From: Planktotalea arctica
GTDB lineage: Bacteria; Pseudomonadota; Alphaproteobacteria; Rhodobacterales; Rhodobacteraceae
Reading direction: 5' to 3'
Length of the DNA stretch: 64,000 nt
Assembly (NCBI RefSeq): GCF_002105285.1
Contig: NZ_MUHR01000006.1
Coordinates: 186,001 to 250,000 of the forward strand
The position numbers and the translations under genes are program-made. Of this stretch, positions 24,926 to 34,814 are shown one piece after another. The notes under the pieces are model-generated. The model made no database searches and was not told the origin of the DNA. It saw only the letters and a list, made by a program, of their open reading frames with translations. Positions within the stretch are counted from its first letter, which is position 1. Every line of letters starts with the position of its first letter.

Positions 24926-26335
24926 CTACTCAACTCGTCCCCAAAATCCGGTTTTGCGGCCATGTTTTTTGCGGAGTTCAGACAGATATGCCTCATGGCC
25001 CATAACATCTCTTGGCAACAAGGGGTCGGCGATTTGGGCCAATAGGGTCAATTTTCCCAAATACTTCGCGCCGTGCCCATAGGCTTTGGATCGTGCACTC
25101 TTGAGGATATCGTCAAGTAATGCGCGATAGAGGATTGTTGCAGCAGCAGGATGCTCATGCTCCAGTGTGCCTGCCGTTTTTGGCAAACTATGCCAATGGC
25201 TTCCATCCCAATTTGAGTAATTTTGAAGGATGACCTGTGCAGCCAGGTCAAGCCGTGGCCAATCGAGATAAAACCGCAGTGCCGTTTCCGGGACTGGGTG
25301 AGACAGGCCAAGTTTTAAGGCCTGTGTTTCGGCGTCGATATCGTCAAAATCCGGCAATATTTTCAGATATTCGCGCAGAATGTCAGCCGACAGCCGGTTC
25401 TCAAAACATTGCCAGCGCAGGGCTTGCGCAGCAGGTTTGTTATCCAATGCCTCCAGAATGCGCGCTTCGAGTTGGATCTTCCTCGGCGACAATTCATCAT
25501 CCTGCCCCCTAGCGCGTGATCCGGGCTTGCGCACCCAGTCCAGCGCCTCAGTTGCACGCCCGACACCCAGAAGACGTTCGGCAATACCCTGCACGTCCTG
25601 CAAATGCAGTTCCTTGGCGCTTTCCAGCGCAATCAGCAGGTCAATGTCCCCGCGCGCCTCTGCAATCGTCTGCCGCATGTCTGACCACTGCGAGGTCATC
25701 GAATAATGCCAGCGATCTGTCGAAAGCTTGGCCTCTTCAGCCTTGCGCTCTTTAATTGTGGCGTTCAGGTCCTTGTCCCACTGCGCAAGTGTAGGCTGGG
25801 GCAAATGGGGTGCGACGGCTTTGGCAAGATCCGCCAGATAGCCATGGGTTGTTTCACCAAGGCGCGCCATTATTTTGTCAGGCAGCAAGGTTGCTTCGGA
25901 CGCGCTCAGCTGTGCAGTCAATTTCCCGGCGCTGATGATAGCAAGGTAATAGACATCCTGAACGTGGCCCGATGAATCATCGACCCGTTCAAACACGTGT
26001 TCATGGGTGGCAATGAAACGAATGAACCGGTCTATCGCCATATCTGGAGCGGCCGGTGCCAGTTCCGCTTCTATTGTGTCTGTCAGGCTTTGCAGGTCAT
26101 CACGAAAGGCGCGGGCTTTGTCCCATTCAATGAAGCTTTTGGCACGTTCCAGCCCCGACAGCCGTCGGTCGATCAGCTTTGCAATCCCTTCAGGCCCGGA
26201 TTTCGCGGCTAGTGCCGCTTTGACCTGACGGCGAAAGCCAGCGTTGCGCTCGGCTTCATCCAGCACCAGTTGGGCAAGCTTTGCAGCAGGCAGCTCGGCC
26301 AGTTTTTCGATAGAAAGAGCGGATTTTCGGGGCAT
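24926..26335 (-). CDS. DUF6880-type protein (copy 2, inside the element)
   Basis: 469 residues from the ATG at 26335 (MPRKSALSIEKLAELPAAKL). Paralogue of the protein at 19797-21236: same length and helical layout, with LIDRRLSGLERAKSFIEWDK against KRLVSLRRSTSFVGWRKRK, ERVDDSSGHVQDVY against ERTDDSRGDIGDVF, ILPDFDDIDAETQALKLGLS against ALPDFEDIEAEDNARAHAL, and the ending KTGFWGRVE against KSSFWSKI. Function unknown. It lies downstream of brxA on the same strand with a 175-bp gap, so it may be read from the BREX transcript or be independent. Confidence 0.78.
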   Translation of the reverse strand: MPRKSALSIEKLAELPAAKLAQLVLDEAERNAGFRRQVKAALAAKSGPEGIAKLIDRRLSGLERAKSFIEWDKARAFRDDLQSLTDTIEAELAPAAPDMAIDRFIRFIATHEHVFERVDDSSGHVQDVYYLAIISAGKLTAQLSASEATLLPDKIMARLGETTHGYLADLAKAVAPHLPQPTLAQWDKDLNATIKERKAEEAKLSTDRWHYSMTSQWSDMRQTIAEARGDIDLLIALESAKELHLQDVQGIAERLLGVGRATEALDWVRKPGSRARGQDDELSPRKIQLEARILEALDNKPAAQALRWQCFENRLSADILREYLKILPDFDDIDAETQALKLGLSHPVPETALRFYLDWPRLDLAAQVILQNYSNWDGSHWHSLPKTAGTLEHEHPAAATILYRALLDDILKSARSKAYGHGAKYLGKLTLLAQIADPLLPRDVMGHEAYLSELRKKHGRKTGFWGRVE

Positions 26336-26510
26336 AGCTCAGATCACTTCTTCTTGCGACCGAACCTGGCGGTTCTGGGACAGGCGGGACAAACGGTTCT
26401 GGTTCAAATCAACGCGGAACATGGTTAATACTTTTCTGAATTTGGGGGGAGTGCCTTCGATCTACTTTTGCCTGACATAGGTCACATTGCTATCGCAACC
26501 ATCGCTGCTT

Positions 26511-27233
26511 CTACTGTTCTGTGATCAGCGAAACAATTTGGTTTCCAGTGCTATCCGCACGTAAGTCGATGTCTGGTGCGGAAGACAGGACAAAACCAAG
26601 GTTCTCGCCAAGTCCAAATGGATAAATCACCGGTTGCGCCTCCAACGTCCCGAGCCCGACAGGACGCCCAACAGATTTAAGTACCGCCTTGGTCATCCAG
26701 CGCACCAGATCCGGTCCTTCCAGAGCGACGATTTTCTTTCGGGTGAGTGTCTTGCGGTTATCACTGCGATCGAGTGTTCCCCAATCGATTTGAGATTGAA
26801 TGACCATGTTCGTCATTCTTCTCGTTCCTTCACGTTCACCGTAGATTTCGGCCATCCGACGATGCACCTCAGCCGTGGTGCAGTCGCCTTGAAGTGAGGT
26901 CAATCGCCCGACGATTTCAGCCACTTTTGCGAAGAAGGGATAGGTCACGATTGCCATCCCCCATGTGAGAGCGGCTGGCGACGTGGACGGCACTGATTGA
27001 AAAAGTTCAACGGCTCCTTGCGCAAACGGCTCAACTTCTTTCCGCGGTTCAAGCCAAAGTCGGTTCAGTACAGTTTTTGTTTTCTTTTTGGCAGCTAGTC
27101 CTGAATGCGCTTCATCCAACATGGCTTCAAGTTCGTCGGTCTCGGCGAGACCCGCTCTGACTTCCATCGCTTTTCTCGCCCAGTCGAGTCGAATAAAGCG
27201 GTCAAATCCGATCTGAGGTGCTGTGGATCTCAT
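26511..27233 (-). CDS. brxA: BREX system protein BrxA (DUF1819)
   Basis: 240 residues with the DUF1819 layout: DRFIRLDWARKAMEVRAGLA at the N-terminus, the basic segment KKKTKTVLNRLWLEPRKEVE, and AALTWGMAIVTYPFFAKVAEIVGRL. BrxA is a small helical, DNA-binding-like BREX component needed for defence in studied systems. It starts one base after the pglZ stop and closes the BREX operon. Start ATG at 27233. Confidence 0.88.
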   Translation of the reverse strand: MRSTAPQIGFDRFIRLDWARKAMEVRAGLAETDELEAMLDEAHSGLAAKKKTKTVLNRLWLEPRKEVEPFAQGAVELFQSVPSTSPAALTWGMAIVTYPFFAKVAEIVGRLTSLQGDCTTAEVHRRMAEIYGEREGTRRMTNMVIQSQIDWGTLDRSDNRKTLTRKKIVALEGPDLVRWMTKAVLKSVGRPVGLGTLEAQPVIYPFGLGENLGFVLSSAPDIDLRADSTGNQIVSLITEQ

Positions 27234-27234
27234 G

Positions 27235-29220
27235 TCATTCTTTCTTCATTTTAATCTTCACGAACGGCACAATCAGTTCCTCTAACGCCATCCCTCCGTG
27301 AGCAACAATCTTGTTTCCTTTGGGCACAAACGCGCCTCGTCCACTTGCATATAGCGGCAGGAAGTCGGTTGGAAGCCCAGGTCCGCCGAACTGAAATGCA
27401 TCAATCCCGGGCGGAACAGAGGAGGCAAGGTCTTCGCTTCGATAGGCTCTGACTCGCTCACCCTTCAATTCGGATACAACACCCTGGCTGAGCCGTCCAA
27501 TGCCCTCAGCATCAACGTTGCCGTGGTCAGCAGTCAGATAGATATGATACCCGTGCTTACTGAGCATGAGAAAGAGCTTTTCGATGAAGCCGGTATCGCA
27601 CCATTCGCGAATTTGGCCTGTGATCCCGCGTTTGCCGAGCATTGCTCCGTGGACGATTTCATCGATCATGTCGACTACCAGACCGGCCACTTTTGTCGTT
27701 GGCTTCGAGAGAGCCTCCTCGAGCGCCTCCAGTTGTTCGGATCGCTTGAGCCCTTTCTGAAAGATGACTTCGGTCTTTCGAAGCCCGTTCTCTTGCCAGA
27801 ACTTTGCCCAGAGTGAAGGCTCTTGAGCAGTCGTGGCCATCGATTTCTGGAATTCTCGCGGCTTAAGTCCAGAAAAAAGCGCCTGACGAGAGATAGATGT
27901 CAGCGTTGGTAACCAAGCGAAACAGGCACCTTCCTCAGCGGAAAACCCGGGGGACCTAGCCGCCAAGTCCTCCCGAATTTGAACCCACTGGTCCAGTGCT
28001 AGACCGTCAAACACTAAAAGGGCGATACGCTCTTCCCCAGAGTCTCGGCGCATGGCCAGATAGCGCGGCACATGATGTACCATCACGGGTGCCTTAGCGA
28101 CTGGCAGAGAAGGCAAATCCGCAAAGTGCTTAAATACCCAATCCTTTAGGCGTACGTCGGCTTCCTTCTGCAACGTTTCGATCTGCCGTTGCAGGCCGTC
28201 TGCATCCGCAGCTTTCAGCTCATTAAAGCGATATAAGAGCTCAGCCAGACGACGGGCCGCTTCCACCCAGTCTCGATGCGAAGCGCCGGTCGAAGGCAGA
28301 TCTGTTGCGATCCGTTTCGCGCCTTCTGACACCAAGTGGGTAAGTGCCTGTGGGTCATCGATCAGCCCCACCCTTATCCAATCGGGCAGATCGTCAGGTT
28401 GGATATGTGCCTCTATGGGCTGAAGAGCGCCTTCGAGGAACATGGTATCAATGATGACCCGCACATCGGGGTGATCGAATGGTACTATGGGCGTATTGCT
28501 TTCAGCTGGCTTCCCCTCGCTACTGGGTGTCTCGACGCCATACCGCACAATGAAGCGGGACCACGCATCCTGAACTGTGCGAACCATAAAGGCTTTGGAC
28601 TTAAGTAGTTCATCAATTGGCAAGGCATTTAGAGGCGTATCCCTTAAGACTGCTGCAACATGTTGTGCGAGAAGTTCGGGTAGCCCTGTACCACGATAGT
28701 GGAGCCGCAGAACTTCGCGCCAAAAATCCTCTGGCCTGCTCAGTAAATAAGGGCTGAGCCTAAAAATATGGGTAAGGATGAAATCTTTGGTCGCCCCCTC
28801 CCCAAGAGGCTGTGCCGTATGCTTTTTGCAAGCTTGAAACAAGGCCTCGTGGTGTTCGGAGTCGATTTGCCGGACGACACCATAGCTCAGCTTGGGGAAA
28901 AGATCAGCCAGGCTCAGATTAAGTGTGCGGGCTGATCTGATGTAGTCCCAGGGGAGTGAGTTGAGGTCTGTGCCTCGCAGTTGCAAGACCAGCGCCTTTG
29001 CCGTTCCTTCCCTGCCAGTATCCCATGCCGCCCGGTAGCGCTCCTCATACTCAGTCCTGAACGAAACAGAGTCTTCGAAGGGCAGGACTTCAAATCCGCG
29101 TTCACGAAGGCCGTGCAAGATGCGTTCATCCAAAAGGAGTCCATCCGGATCACGAGCGATCCAGAAGCGTGAAAGATCGGCAGGGAACTCCTGCAGGATG
29201 CGGTCGGTCCAAACACTCAT
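27235..29220 (-). CDS. pglZ: BREX type 3 phosphatase-like protein PglZ
   Basis: 661 residues. The C-terminal half is an alkaline-phosphatase-superfamily PglZ domain: ERIALLVFDGLALDQW contains the metal/nucleophile region, LPTLTSISRQALFSGLKPRE and YLTADHGNVDAEGIGR carry the second metal-binding set. The N-terminal about 350 residues are a helical region of unknown role. PglZ is the BREX core component found in all types. It overlaps the helicase gene by four bases (ATGA) upstream and abuts brxA downstream. Confidence 0.92.
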   Translation of the reverse strand: MSVWTDRILQEFPADLSRFWIARDPDGLLLDERILHGLRERGFEVLPFEDSVSFRTEYEERYRAAWDTGREGTAKALVLQLRGTDLNSLPWDYIRSARTLNLSLADLFPKLSYGVVRQIDSEHHEALFQACKKHTAQPLGEGATKDFILTHIFRLSPYLLSRPEDFWREVLRLHYRGTGLPELLAQHVAAVLRDTPLNALPIDELLKSKAFMVRTVQDAWSRFIVRYGVETPSSEGKPAESNTPIVPFDHPDVRVIIDTMFLEGALQPIEAHIQPDDLPDWIRVGLIDDPQALTHLVSEGAKRIATDLPSTGASHRDWVEAARRLAELLYRFNELKAADADGLQRQIETLQKEADVRLKDWVFKHFADLPSLPVAKAPVMVHHVPRYLAMRRDSGEERIALLVFDGLALDQWVQIREDLAARSPGFSAEEGACFAWLPTLTSISRQALFSGLKPREFQKSMATTAQEPSLWAKFWQENGLRKTEVIFQKGLKRSEQLEALEEALSKPTTKVAGLVVDMIDEIVHGAMLGKRGITGQIREWCDTGFIEKLFLMLSKHGYHIYLTADHGNVDAEGIGRLSQGVVSELKGERVRAYRSEDLASSVPPGIDAFQFGGPGLPTDFLPLYASGRGAFVPKGNKIVAHGGMALEELIVPFVKIKMKKE

Positions 29221-32030
29221 TTCTCACCATCCGCTAACTCGCCAACGCGCAAAACGAGAAGTGCATGCAGATCTGGCGAATAGGATGCCGCTGCCTCTAG
29301 TTGCGCCATCCGCGCCTCATGCTCGCTCTGGAGACGTTTCCTACGATAATCACGAACCGTTTGAAGCCCAACCCTTCCTATTGCTTGGTGGCGAGCTTCG
29401 AAAGCGTAGAGCGCGCGTCCGCGCTCTTCCTCAATCCTTGTCTTGTGCTCTGTAACAAGATCAGAGAACACGCGCTCACCTTGAGCGATGGCAGCGGATT
29501 TCGACCGCCTAAACCAGTCGTGTGGGTCTTGTGTTGCATCAGTTTTGATCTGTTCGACTTGTTCCGTGAGAAGGAGGTCCCAAATGCGCTTTGCAGTGGG
29601 CTGGAAGGCACGACCCTCGTCATTGACGAACACGGATAGAAAGCGGCGACGGCTGAAATCGTCAGCGGCTAGGCTGATTTCCCAAAGTGACCAAACACCT
29701 CTGACGCTCTCAGGAAGTCCAACTATGCGCACGGCAGGTACAGGCTGACCAGAGATGCATCGAGGCAGATCCGCAATCAACGCCTGTGCCCGAGGGTCTT
29801 CAAGCGTCACCCATTCGATTTCAGGTCGATCTGCTGCGGTTCGCGCGTCAAAGCATACGGCGGCTGTCTCGCTGCCATCGGCCCAACGTATCCGCCAGGC
29901 ATCACCTTCTCTTGTAGCTTCTCCTCCACGGGCTGGCAGTCCAGTCGTAATTGCGCGCTCAAGCCAGAACTGAGCAGGATGGTCACGCCACTTTCGCGCG
30001 TCATCCGCATCCAGATCGTGCCCGTCAGCTAAAAGATCGCTACTCTTCCGGCTTTCCGTCAGCGTGGTTCGAAGCTGCTTCAGGACTGCATCGCACTCGG
30101 TTTCGATCGAAGCAGGATCTTGAAGCCCCTGAACGAAAAGCTCATCGAAGAGAGGCTCCGACTCGACCGAATCCATCACATCAGCAACTTTATCCACGCC
30201 AAACTCTTCGGCGATTATCGCAAGTTTGGCTTCGAGTACTTCCCGAACGCGATGCTCGACCGTGTCTTCGAGCACGAAATTAATTGCCCGCACAATATGA
30301 GGCTGACCGATACGATCCACGCGGCCAATGCGTTGCTCGACCCGCATAGGGTTCCACGGCATGTCGAAGTTGACGATGATGTGGCAGAATTGGAGGTTGA
30401 GCCCTTCGCCGCCAGCGTCCGTGGAGACCAGAATACGTACGTCCCCTGAAAATGCCCGCTGAGCCCGGCCACGTGCTTCCAGATCCATACTCCCATTGAG
30501 CGTCGTGACCGAGAAGCCCCTGCTCTCAAGGAACTCCGCGAGCATAGCCTGTGTTGGAACGAACTCGGTGAAGACCAAGACCTTCAGTTCAGGATCGTTT
30601 TCTTCCTGCTGAATCTTGTAGATCTGCTCCAAGAGCGCTTCGGCTTTGGCATCAGTTCCCTGTGCCTCGGTTTCTTGCGCGAGAAATAGGAGTGCCTCTA
30701 CGTCTTTTCGCTCATCGCCCAAAGCTTCAAATGCCACGGCGACATCAATCTGATCATCACCCGTCAGCTCATGCCAATCTCCGACACCGTCCGTAGAAAA
30801 AAGCTGCAATTGACGGTGATCATCATCCAGAGCAAGAAGCCGCCTTTCCAAGGTTGCACGGATGGCCGCAGTGCTAGATGTCACCAACCGCTGCATCAGG
30901 ATCATCAGAAAGCCGATGTGTCTTTGCTTGGATGCCATGGCCTGATTGTAGCCGTGACGAACGTATTCAGTGACTGCTTCGTACAAGCCTTGCTGCGCGC
31001 TGTGGCGATCCAGCCATGCAACTGCTTGTGTACGTGTCACCCGGGGCTTGAACAAAGGTTTACCTTCGGCATCAATTGCCAATCGTTTTTCGGTTCGGAC
31101 GACGAAGGGGCGGACACGATCACTGGATATGCTATTCTCATCCGGAAAGGAGTCACGGTCGAGGAGCTGCATCAGGCGGTGGAATTGGTCGGTTTTGCCC
31201 TGGTGTGGCGTTGCGGAGAGAAGCAAGAGATATGGCGCAGCTTCGGCAAGTGCTGCGCCAAGTTTGTAACGCGCAACCTGGTCGGTGCTCCCGCCCATTC
31301 GGTGGGCTTCATCTATGATCACGAGATCCCAGGATGCCGATATCAAGTCTTCGAAGCGTTCACGGTTATAGGTGCTCAGCTGCTCCGCACTCCAGCCGCG
31401 CCGACCTTCAAGCGGCTTCACGGAATCCAGCGAACAAATCGCTTGATCGTGCAGCCGCCAAAGATTTTCCTCGTCATCGCGAAATTGCCGATATGCGGAA
31501 AACTCGGACGGCTCGATGAATTGGAAATTCTCACCAAAGTGAAGGCGCATTTCGGCCTGCCATTGCCGCACCAACCCTTTCGGTGCCACGACAAGAATCC
31601 GCTTTGCCATGCCGCGAAGCTTGAGCTCGCGCAGGATCAGCCCGGCCTCGATGGTCTTGCCAAGCCCAACTTCATCCGCCAGCAGATAGCGGATCCGGTC
31701 CCGGCTCATTGCGCGGTTCAGAGCGTAAAGCTGGTGGGGCAGTGGCACGACGCTCGATTGGATAGGTGCCAGAAGCAGGTTGTCCTCTAGGGCATCCAAG
31801 AGCTTTGCCGCTGCAGCCGTGTGCAAGATTTGGTCGACGGTAGGTCGGACTGCGTCGAGCGGCCCTAGCTCACCCGACCGGGCACGAACGACAGCGTCTT
31901 TGCCCTGCAGCCAAACCCGATATGAGGTCTCGCCCCACATTTCCTCCCGGTCCACGACACGGCAGGGTGCGGCATGTCTTTCATGCCAGCACCACGCGCC
32001 GATGCCATAGTCTTGGGGGGCCTGTGTCAC
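29217..32030 (-). CDS. brxHII: BREX type 3 SNF2-like helicase BrxHII
   Basis: 937 residues, start GTG at 32030 overlapping the pglX stop (GTGA). Superfamily 2 helicase motifs: LADEVGLGKTIEAGLIL (motif I, near residue 120), IIDEAHRMGGS (II), LLLSATPHQGK (III), and in the second RecA lobe VFTEFVPTQAMLAEFL, STDAGGEGLNLQFCH and EQRIGRVDRIGQ (VI). This is the RapA/SNF2-type helicase characteristic of BREX type 3. It probably translocates on DNA; its exact role in restriction is not settled. Confidence 0.9.
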   Translation of the reverse strand: MTQAPQDYGIGAWCWHERHAAPCRVVDREEMWGETSYRVWLQGKDAVVRARSGELGPLDAVRPTVDQILHTAAAAKLLDALEDNLLLAPIQSSVVPLPHQLYALNRAMSRDRIRYLLADEVGLGKTIEAGLILRELKLRGMAKRILVVAPKGLVRQWQAEMRLHFGENFQFIEPSEFSAYRQFRDDEENLWRLHDQAICSLDSVKPLEGRRGWSAEQLSTYNRERFEDLISASWDLVIIDEAHRMGGSTDQVARYKLGAALAEAAPYLLLLSATPHQGKTDQFHRLMQLLDRDSFPDENSISSDRVRPFVVRTEKRLAIDAEGKPLFKPRVTRTQAVAWLDRHSAQQGLYEAVTEYVRHGYNQAMASKQRHIGFLMILMQRLVTSSTAAIRATLERRLLALDDDHRQLQLFSTDGVGDWHELTGDDQIDVAVAFEALGDERKDVEALLFLAQETEAQGTDAKAEALLEQIYKIQQEENDPELKVLVFTEFVPTQAMLAEFLESRGFSVTTLNGSMDLEARGRAQRAFSGDVRILVSTDAGGEGLNLQFCHIIVNFDMPWNPMRVEQRIGRVDRIGQPHIVRAINFVLEDTVEHRVREVLEAKLAIIAEEFGVDKVADVMDSVESEPLFDELFVQGLQDPASIETECDAVLKQLRTTLTESRKSSDLLADGHDLDADDARKWRDHPAQFWLERAITTGLPARGGEATREGDAWRIRWADGSETAAVCFDARTAADRPEIEWVTLEDPRAQALIADLPRCISGQPVPAVRIVGLPESVRGVWSLWEISLAADDFSRRRFLSVFVNDEGRAFQPTAKRIWDLLLTEQVEQIKTDATQDPHDWFRRSKSAAIAQGERVFSDLVTEHKTRIEEERGRALYAFEARHQAIGRVGLQTVRDYRRKRLQSEHEARMAQLEAAASYSPDLHALLVLRVGELADGEK

Positions 32031-34801
32031 GCATCAGCCTCTGTGCGCGTTAGCGCCTGATCATACCAGAGCAGGAGCTTTTCATCCTCTTGCAGCGTCG
32101 CGTCAGGCAACTTCTCGGCGATGCCAATAATCGTTTTGTAGTCCTTCGCCCCCCAAGCCGTCCTGAAGCCAGCGCGCAGCACTTCAAGGCGGGATTCCTT
32201 TAGCTCACGCTTTGTCGCTGTCTTGTAAGCCTCAAACTCCTTCAGCAGCGAGCGCTCGCGCTTTTGCTCAAGATCCTTTGCCTTGTTAGGGTCGGGTACG
32301 AACCAACGGTCCTTGGCCTTCGCCTTCAGGCGCGGATCTTCCTTCTCAAGGCCACGGAGGTCCTTGAAGTTGGTCGAAAGGTAGCTGTGGATCTGGCTTG
32401 GCACCTCGCCGTTTCCGTCGAAGCGCAGGAAGTTTTCATCTAGCAGGGCTGAAAGCTCGGGCTTCTCTTCATGCTTTTTCCATCCAGCTCCGACCTGAGT
32501 TGTAAAATCAGGGTGCACTTCTTGATAGGTGGAAGGCCGTTTGCGCAGGAAATCGGTCAGCCAGTCAATTGCAGAGCGTTCGTCAGAAACAAACAGCTCG
32601 ATCTGGGGCGCTTGGGCCGACTGAGCGCGTTTGCGGTCGTACTCAGTAACCTGTTCTGAGAGGAAGACCATTCCATCACGTTCGGGAAAACGACTTCGCA
32701 AACCGTCCAGGAACTCTTCGGTAGAAAGTGGAACTGGAAAATCGTGGCGTACAAACCATGCGACCATGTGATCGTAAATCCTGCGGGGATCTCGTTCGAC
32801 AACAAACTCCAGCACGCCGTTCTTTGTCTTTGAGATGGAAAGCTGTCGAAGATGGGTCTGTACAAAATCCCATGCTGAGTCTGGCGCTGCACCACGCTCA
32901 GCTAGGCGCTGTTCAAGGCCACCATTGGGCTTGTAGGCGGAGATCACCAGATCTTGTTTGACTGCCGTTGTTGAGGTAACCTGGCGATAGCTGCCTTGGA
33001 CCTTATCCAATGCAGTCACTTCGGCTACGACGAAACCCGCTTGTTGCAGCGCAACTTGGATCGCGTTCCATACAGACGCCTTGCTGTTGGAGAAGACGAC
33101 TGTCATCCATCGGCCGGGCTTTAACACGCGATAGTATTCTGCAAAGCAACTCTGCATTAGATGTTGGTATTCTGGCAGCGCCTTCTTTTTGAAACGATCA
33201 ATGATGGCTTCTGGTTCGGCGTCGGTTGTTACACCGTGCCACGACTCGACTAAAAAATTTAGGTCTGCGTAGTAAATGTTCTCGCCAAACGGTGGGTCTG
33301 TGAAGATGTAGTCAACACTCGATTTTGGAAGAGGTAAATTGGCTGCTGTTCCAGTATTTATGGCACTAAACCCCGTTTGGGTTCTAAATCTCGAAAATGT
33401 GGTTTCAAGGCGCTTTAGCTTGCCTTCTAGTACGTACCACGGACTGGGTTCTGCGTGTTGTGAGGCGACGTAGTACACTCCAGTCATAAATTGATTTACC
33501 TGAGAAAAACCTGTCGGACGATATCTGTTCAGCAGTGAAGTTGTCCAAATAGACTGTTCAACCATGAACAATAAGTTCCGTCGCGTTTGTAGGTTTGGGT
33601 GAGATTTGGCCAACTTCCAGAGTAGACCAACGGCTTGTGCAGCTCGAGGTAAAAAGAAATTGTGAAGATGTGTGACCCCGGCGAGGTCCATGCGGGCTCG
33701 TTCGTGCGTCATATGCATTGGCGGGATTTCAATAGTTGGCATGTCAGCGGGAAGACTGAGTTCCGATATCTGCCTTAAGACCTCAAAGTCGGCTGCGTCA
33801 GGCTTCTTCTCATATCTTGTTTTGCCTACCTTATAGATGACCAGCGAAGGAGCACGTTTGGGAACATCAATTGGCTGCCCCGTGGAGGGGTCAATTTGCG
33901 AAATACTCAGTCTATCAAGGGCTTTCTTTGTAAGCTCCGAGCCGCAATGTGGGCAAGGAAAGTTATCTCGAACGCGCTTCGTTTTTGGGTCGAGAGCTTC
34001 GTCAGTAAAATTCACTTCTCCAGCACATTCAGGGCAACTGTAGAGCTGGCTCCAGACTGTGAACTCAATGCGGCCTTTAGTCTTACCGTCAGAATGCAAA
34101 GTTCCGTACATCCAACCGATTTCACGCTCGACATCGCGCAGCAGCTGTTTACCTGCCGTTGCAAAAGCGTCGACGTCGAATGGCAAGTTGTAATTGGCAC
34201 CAATAAACGTTGCAGCAGGCGACAGATCGTTCAGCACTGCACGTCGCGCCCCCCATTTTGGGGCGGCTGTCCCAGCCTTCTTCCATTCCATTTCAAGCTG
34301 GTGGCGGTACGCAGAAGGGGCGGTCCCGCACCACTGCGCGGCAACGCCTGTCATACCAGACCCGGAAAATCCGTCGAGAACAACATCGCCCGGCTCGGTG
34401 AAATGTAGGATCGACGGAACGATGGCAAGGTGGGGCACCTTCGTATGGTAGCTATGCGCCTTATAGATCGCATCGGTTTTACCCACCGACACGTCGATCG
34501 CCATCGGTTCGCGTGCGTATTCAACGGCAGGATCGTATGGCTTGCCATAGTGCTCGACATACTCTGTCAGCCATGGGTTAGGGCAAGCGGTGTAGTAGGG
34601 CGGATCTGACATGGCGAGGATCGACTCATCGGCCCCCACCGGGAAGCCTTCTTGATCACGAAAAGTGGGATCTTGCAGTTTCTCAGCCAGTAGGGCCAAA
34701 AAATGATCCCGTCGCGCGTCATCACTCGAGAACGTAAGTCCGAGGCATTCTACTTCACTCGACTGATTACCTTTTGTTGCTTGGTCTAATAGGTCGTTCA
34801 T
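32027..34801 (-). CDS. pglX: BREX type 3 adenine-specific DNA methyltransferase PglXI
   Basis: 924 residues from the ATG at 34801 (AAAGG upstream); the frame is open further up but overlaps the preceding gene. Motifs: DPPY at residues 67-70, the AdoMet-binding LDGFSGSGMTGVAA (145-152 core), two CxxC zinc ribbons near residue 230 (CPEC, CPHC), and a second FTDPPFGENIYY in the middle. It modifies host DNA so that BREX spares it. The order brxC, extra gene, pglX, helicase and pglZ fits type 3. The C-terminal 150 residues are highly charged. Confidence 0.9.
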   Translation of the reverse strand: MNDLLDQATKGNQSSEVECLGLTFSSDDARRDHFLALLAEKLQDPTFRDQEGFPVGADESILAMSDPPYYTACPNPWLTEYVEHYGKPYDPAVEYAREPMAIDVSVGKTDAIYKAHSYHTKVPHLAIVPSILHFTEPGDVVLDGFSGSGMTGVAAQWCGTAPSAYRHQLEMEWKKAGTAAPKWGARRAVLNDLSPAATFIGANYNLPFDVDAFATAGKQLLRDVEREIGWMYGTLHSDGKTKGRIEFTVWSQLYSCPECAGEVNFTDEALDPKTKRVRDNFPCPHCGSELTKKALDRLSISQIDPSTGQPIDVPKRAPSLVIYKVGKTRYEKKPDAADFEVLRQISELSLPADMPTIEIPPMHMTHERARMDLAGVTHLHNFFLPRAAQAVGLLWKLAKSHPNLQTRRNLLFMVEQSIWTTSLLNRYRPTGFSQVNQFMTGVYYVASQHAEPSPWYVLEGKLKRLETTFSRFRTQTGFSAINTGTAANLPLPKSSVDYIFTDPPFGENIYYADLNFLVESWHGVTTDAEPEAIIDRFKKKALPEYQHLMQSCFAEYYRVLKPGRWMTVVFSNSKASVWNAIQVALQQAGFVVAEVTALDKVQGSYRQVTSTTAVKQDLVISAYKPNGGLEQRLAERGAAPDSAWDFVQTHLRQLSISKTKNGVLEFVVERDPRRIYDHMVAWFVRHDFPVPLSTEEFLDGLRSRFPERDGMVFLSEQVTEYDRKRAQSAQAPQIELFVSDERSAIDWLTDFLRKRPSTYQEVHPDFTTQVGAGWKKHEEKPELSALLDENFLRFDGNGEVPSQIHSYLSTNFKDLRGLEKEDPRLKAKAKDRWFVPDPNKAKDLEQKRERSLLKEFEAYKTATKRELKESRLEVLRAGFRTAWGAKDYKTIIGIAEKLPDATLQEDEKLLLWYDQALTRTEADA

Positions 34802-34814
34802 TTGATTATACCTT

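Noticed and set aside
26336-26510. Possible gene in the gap after brxA
   Set aside because: Only short frames; no start signal or family similarity.
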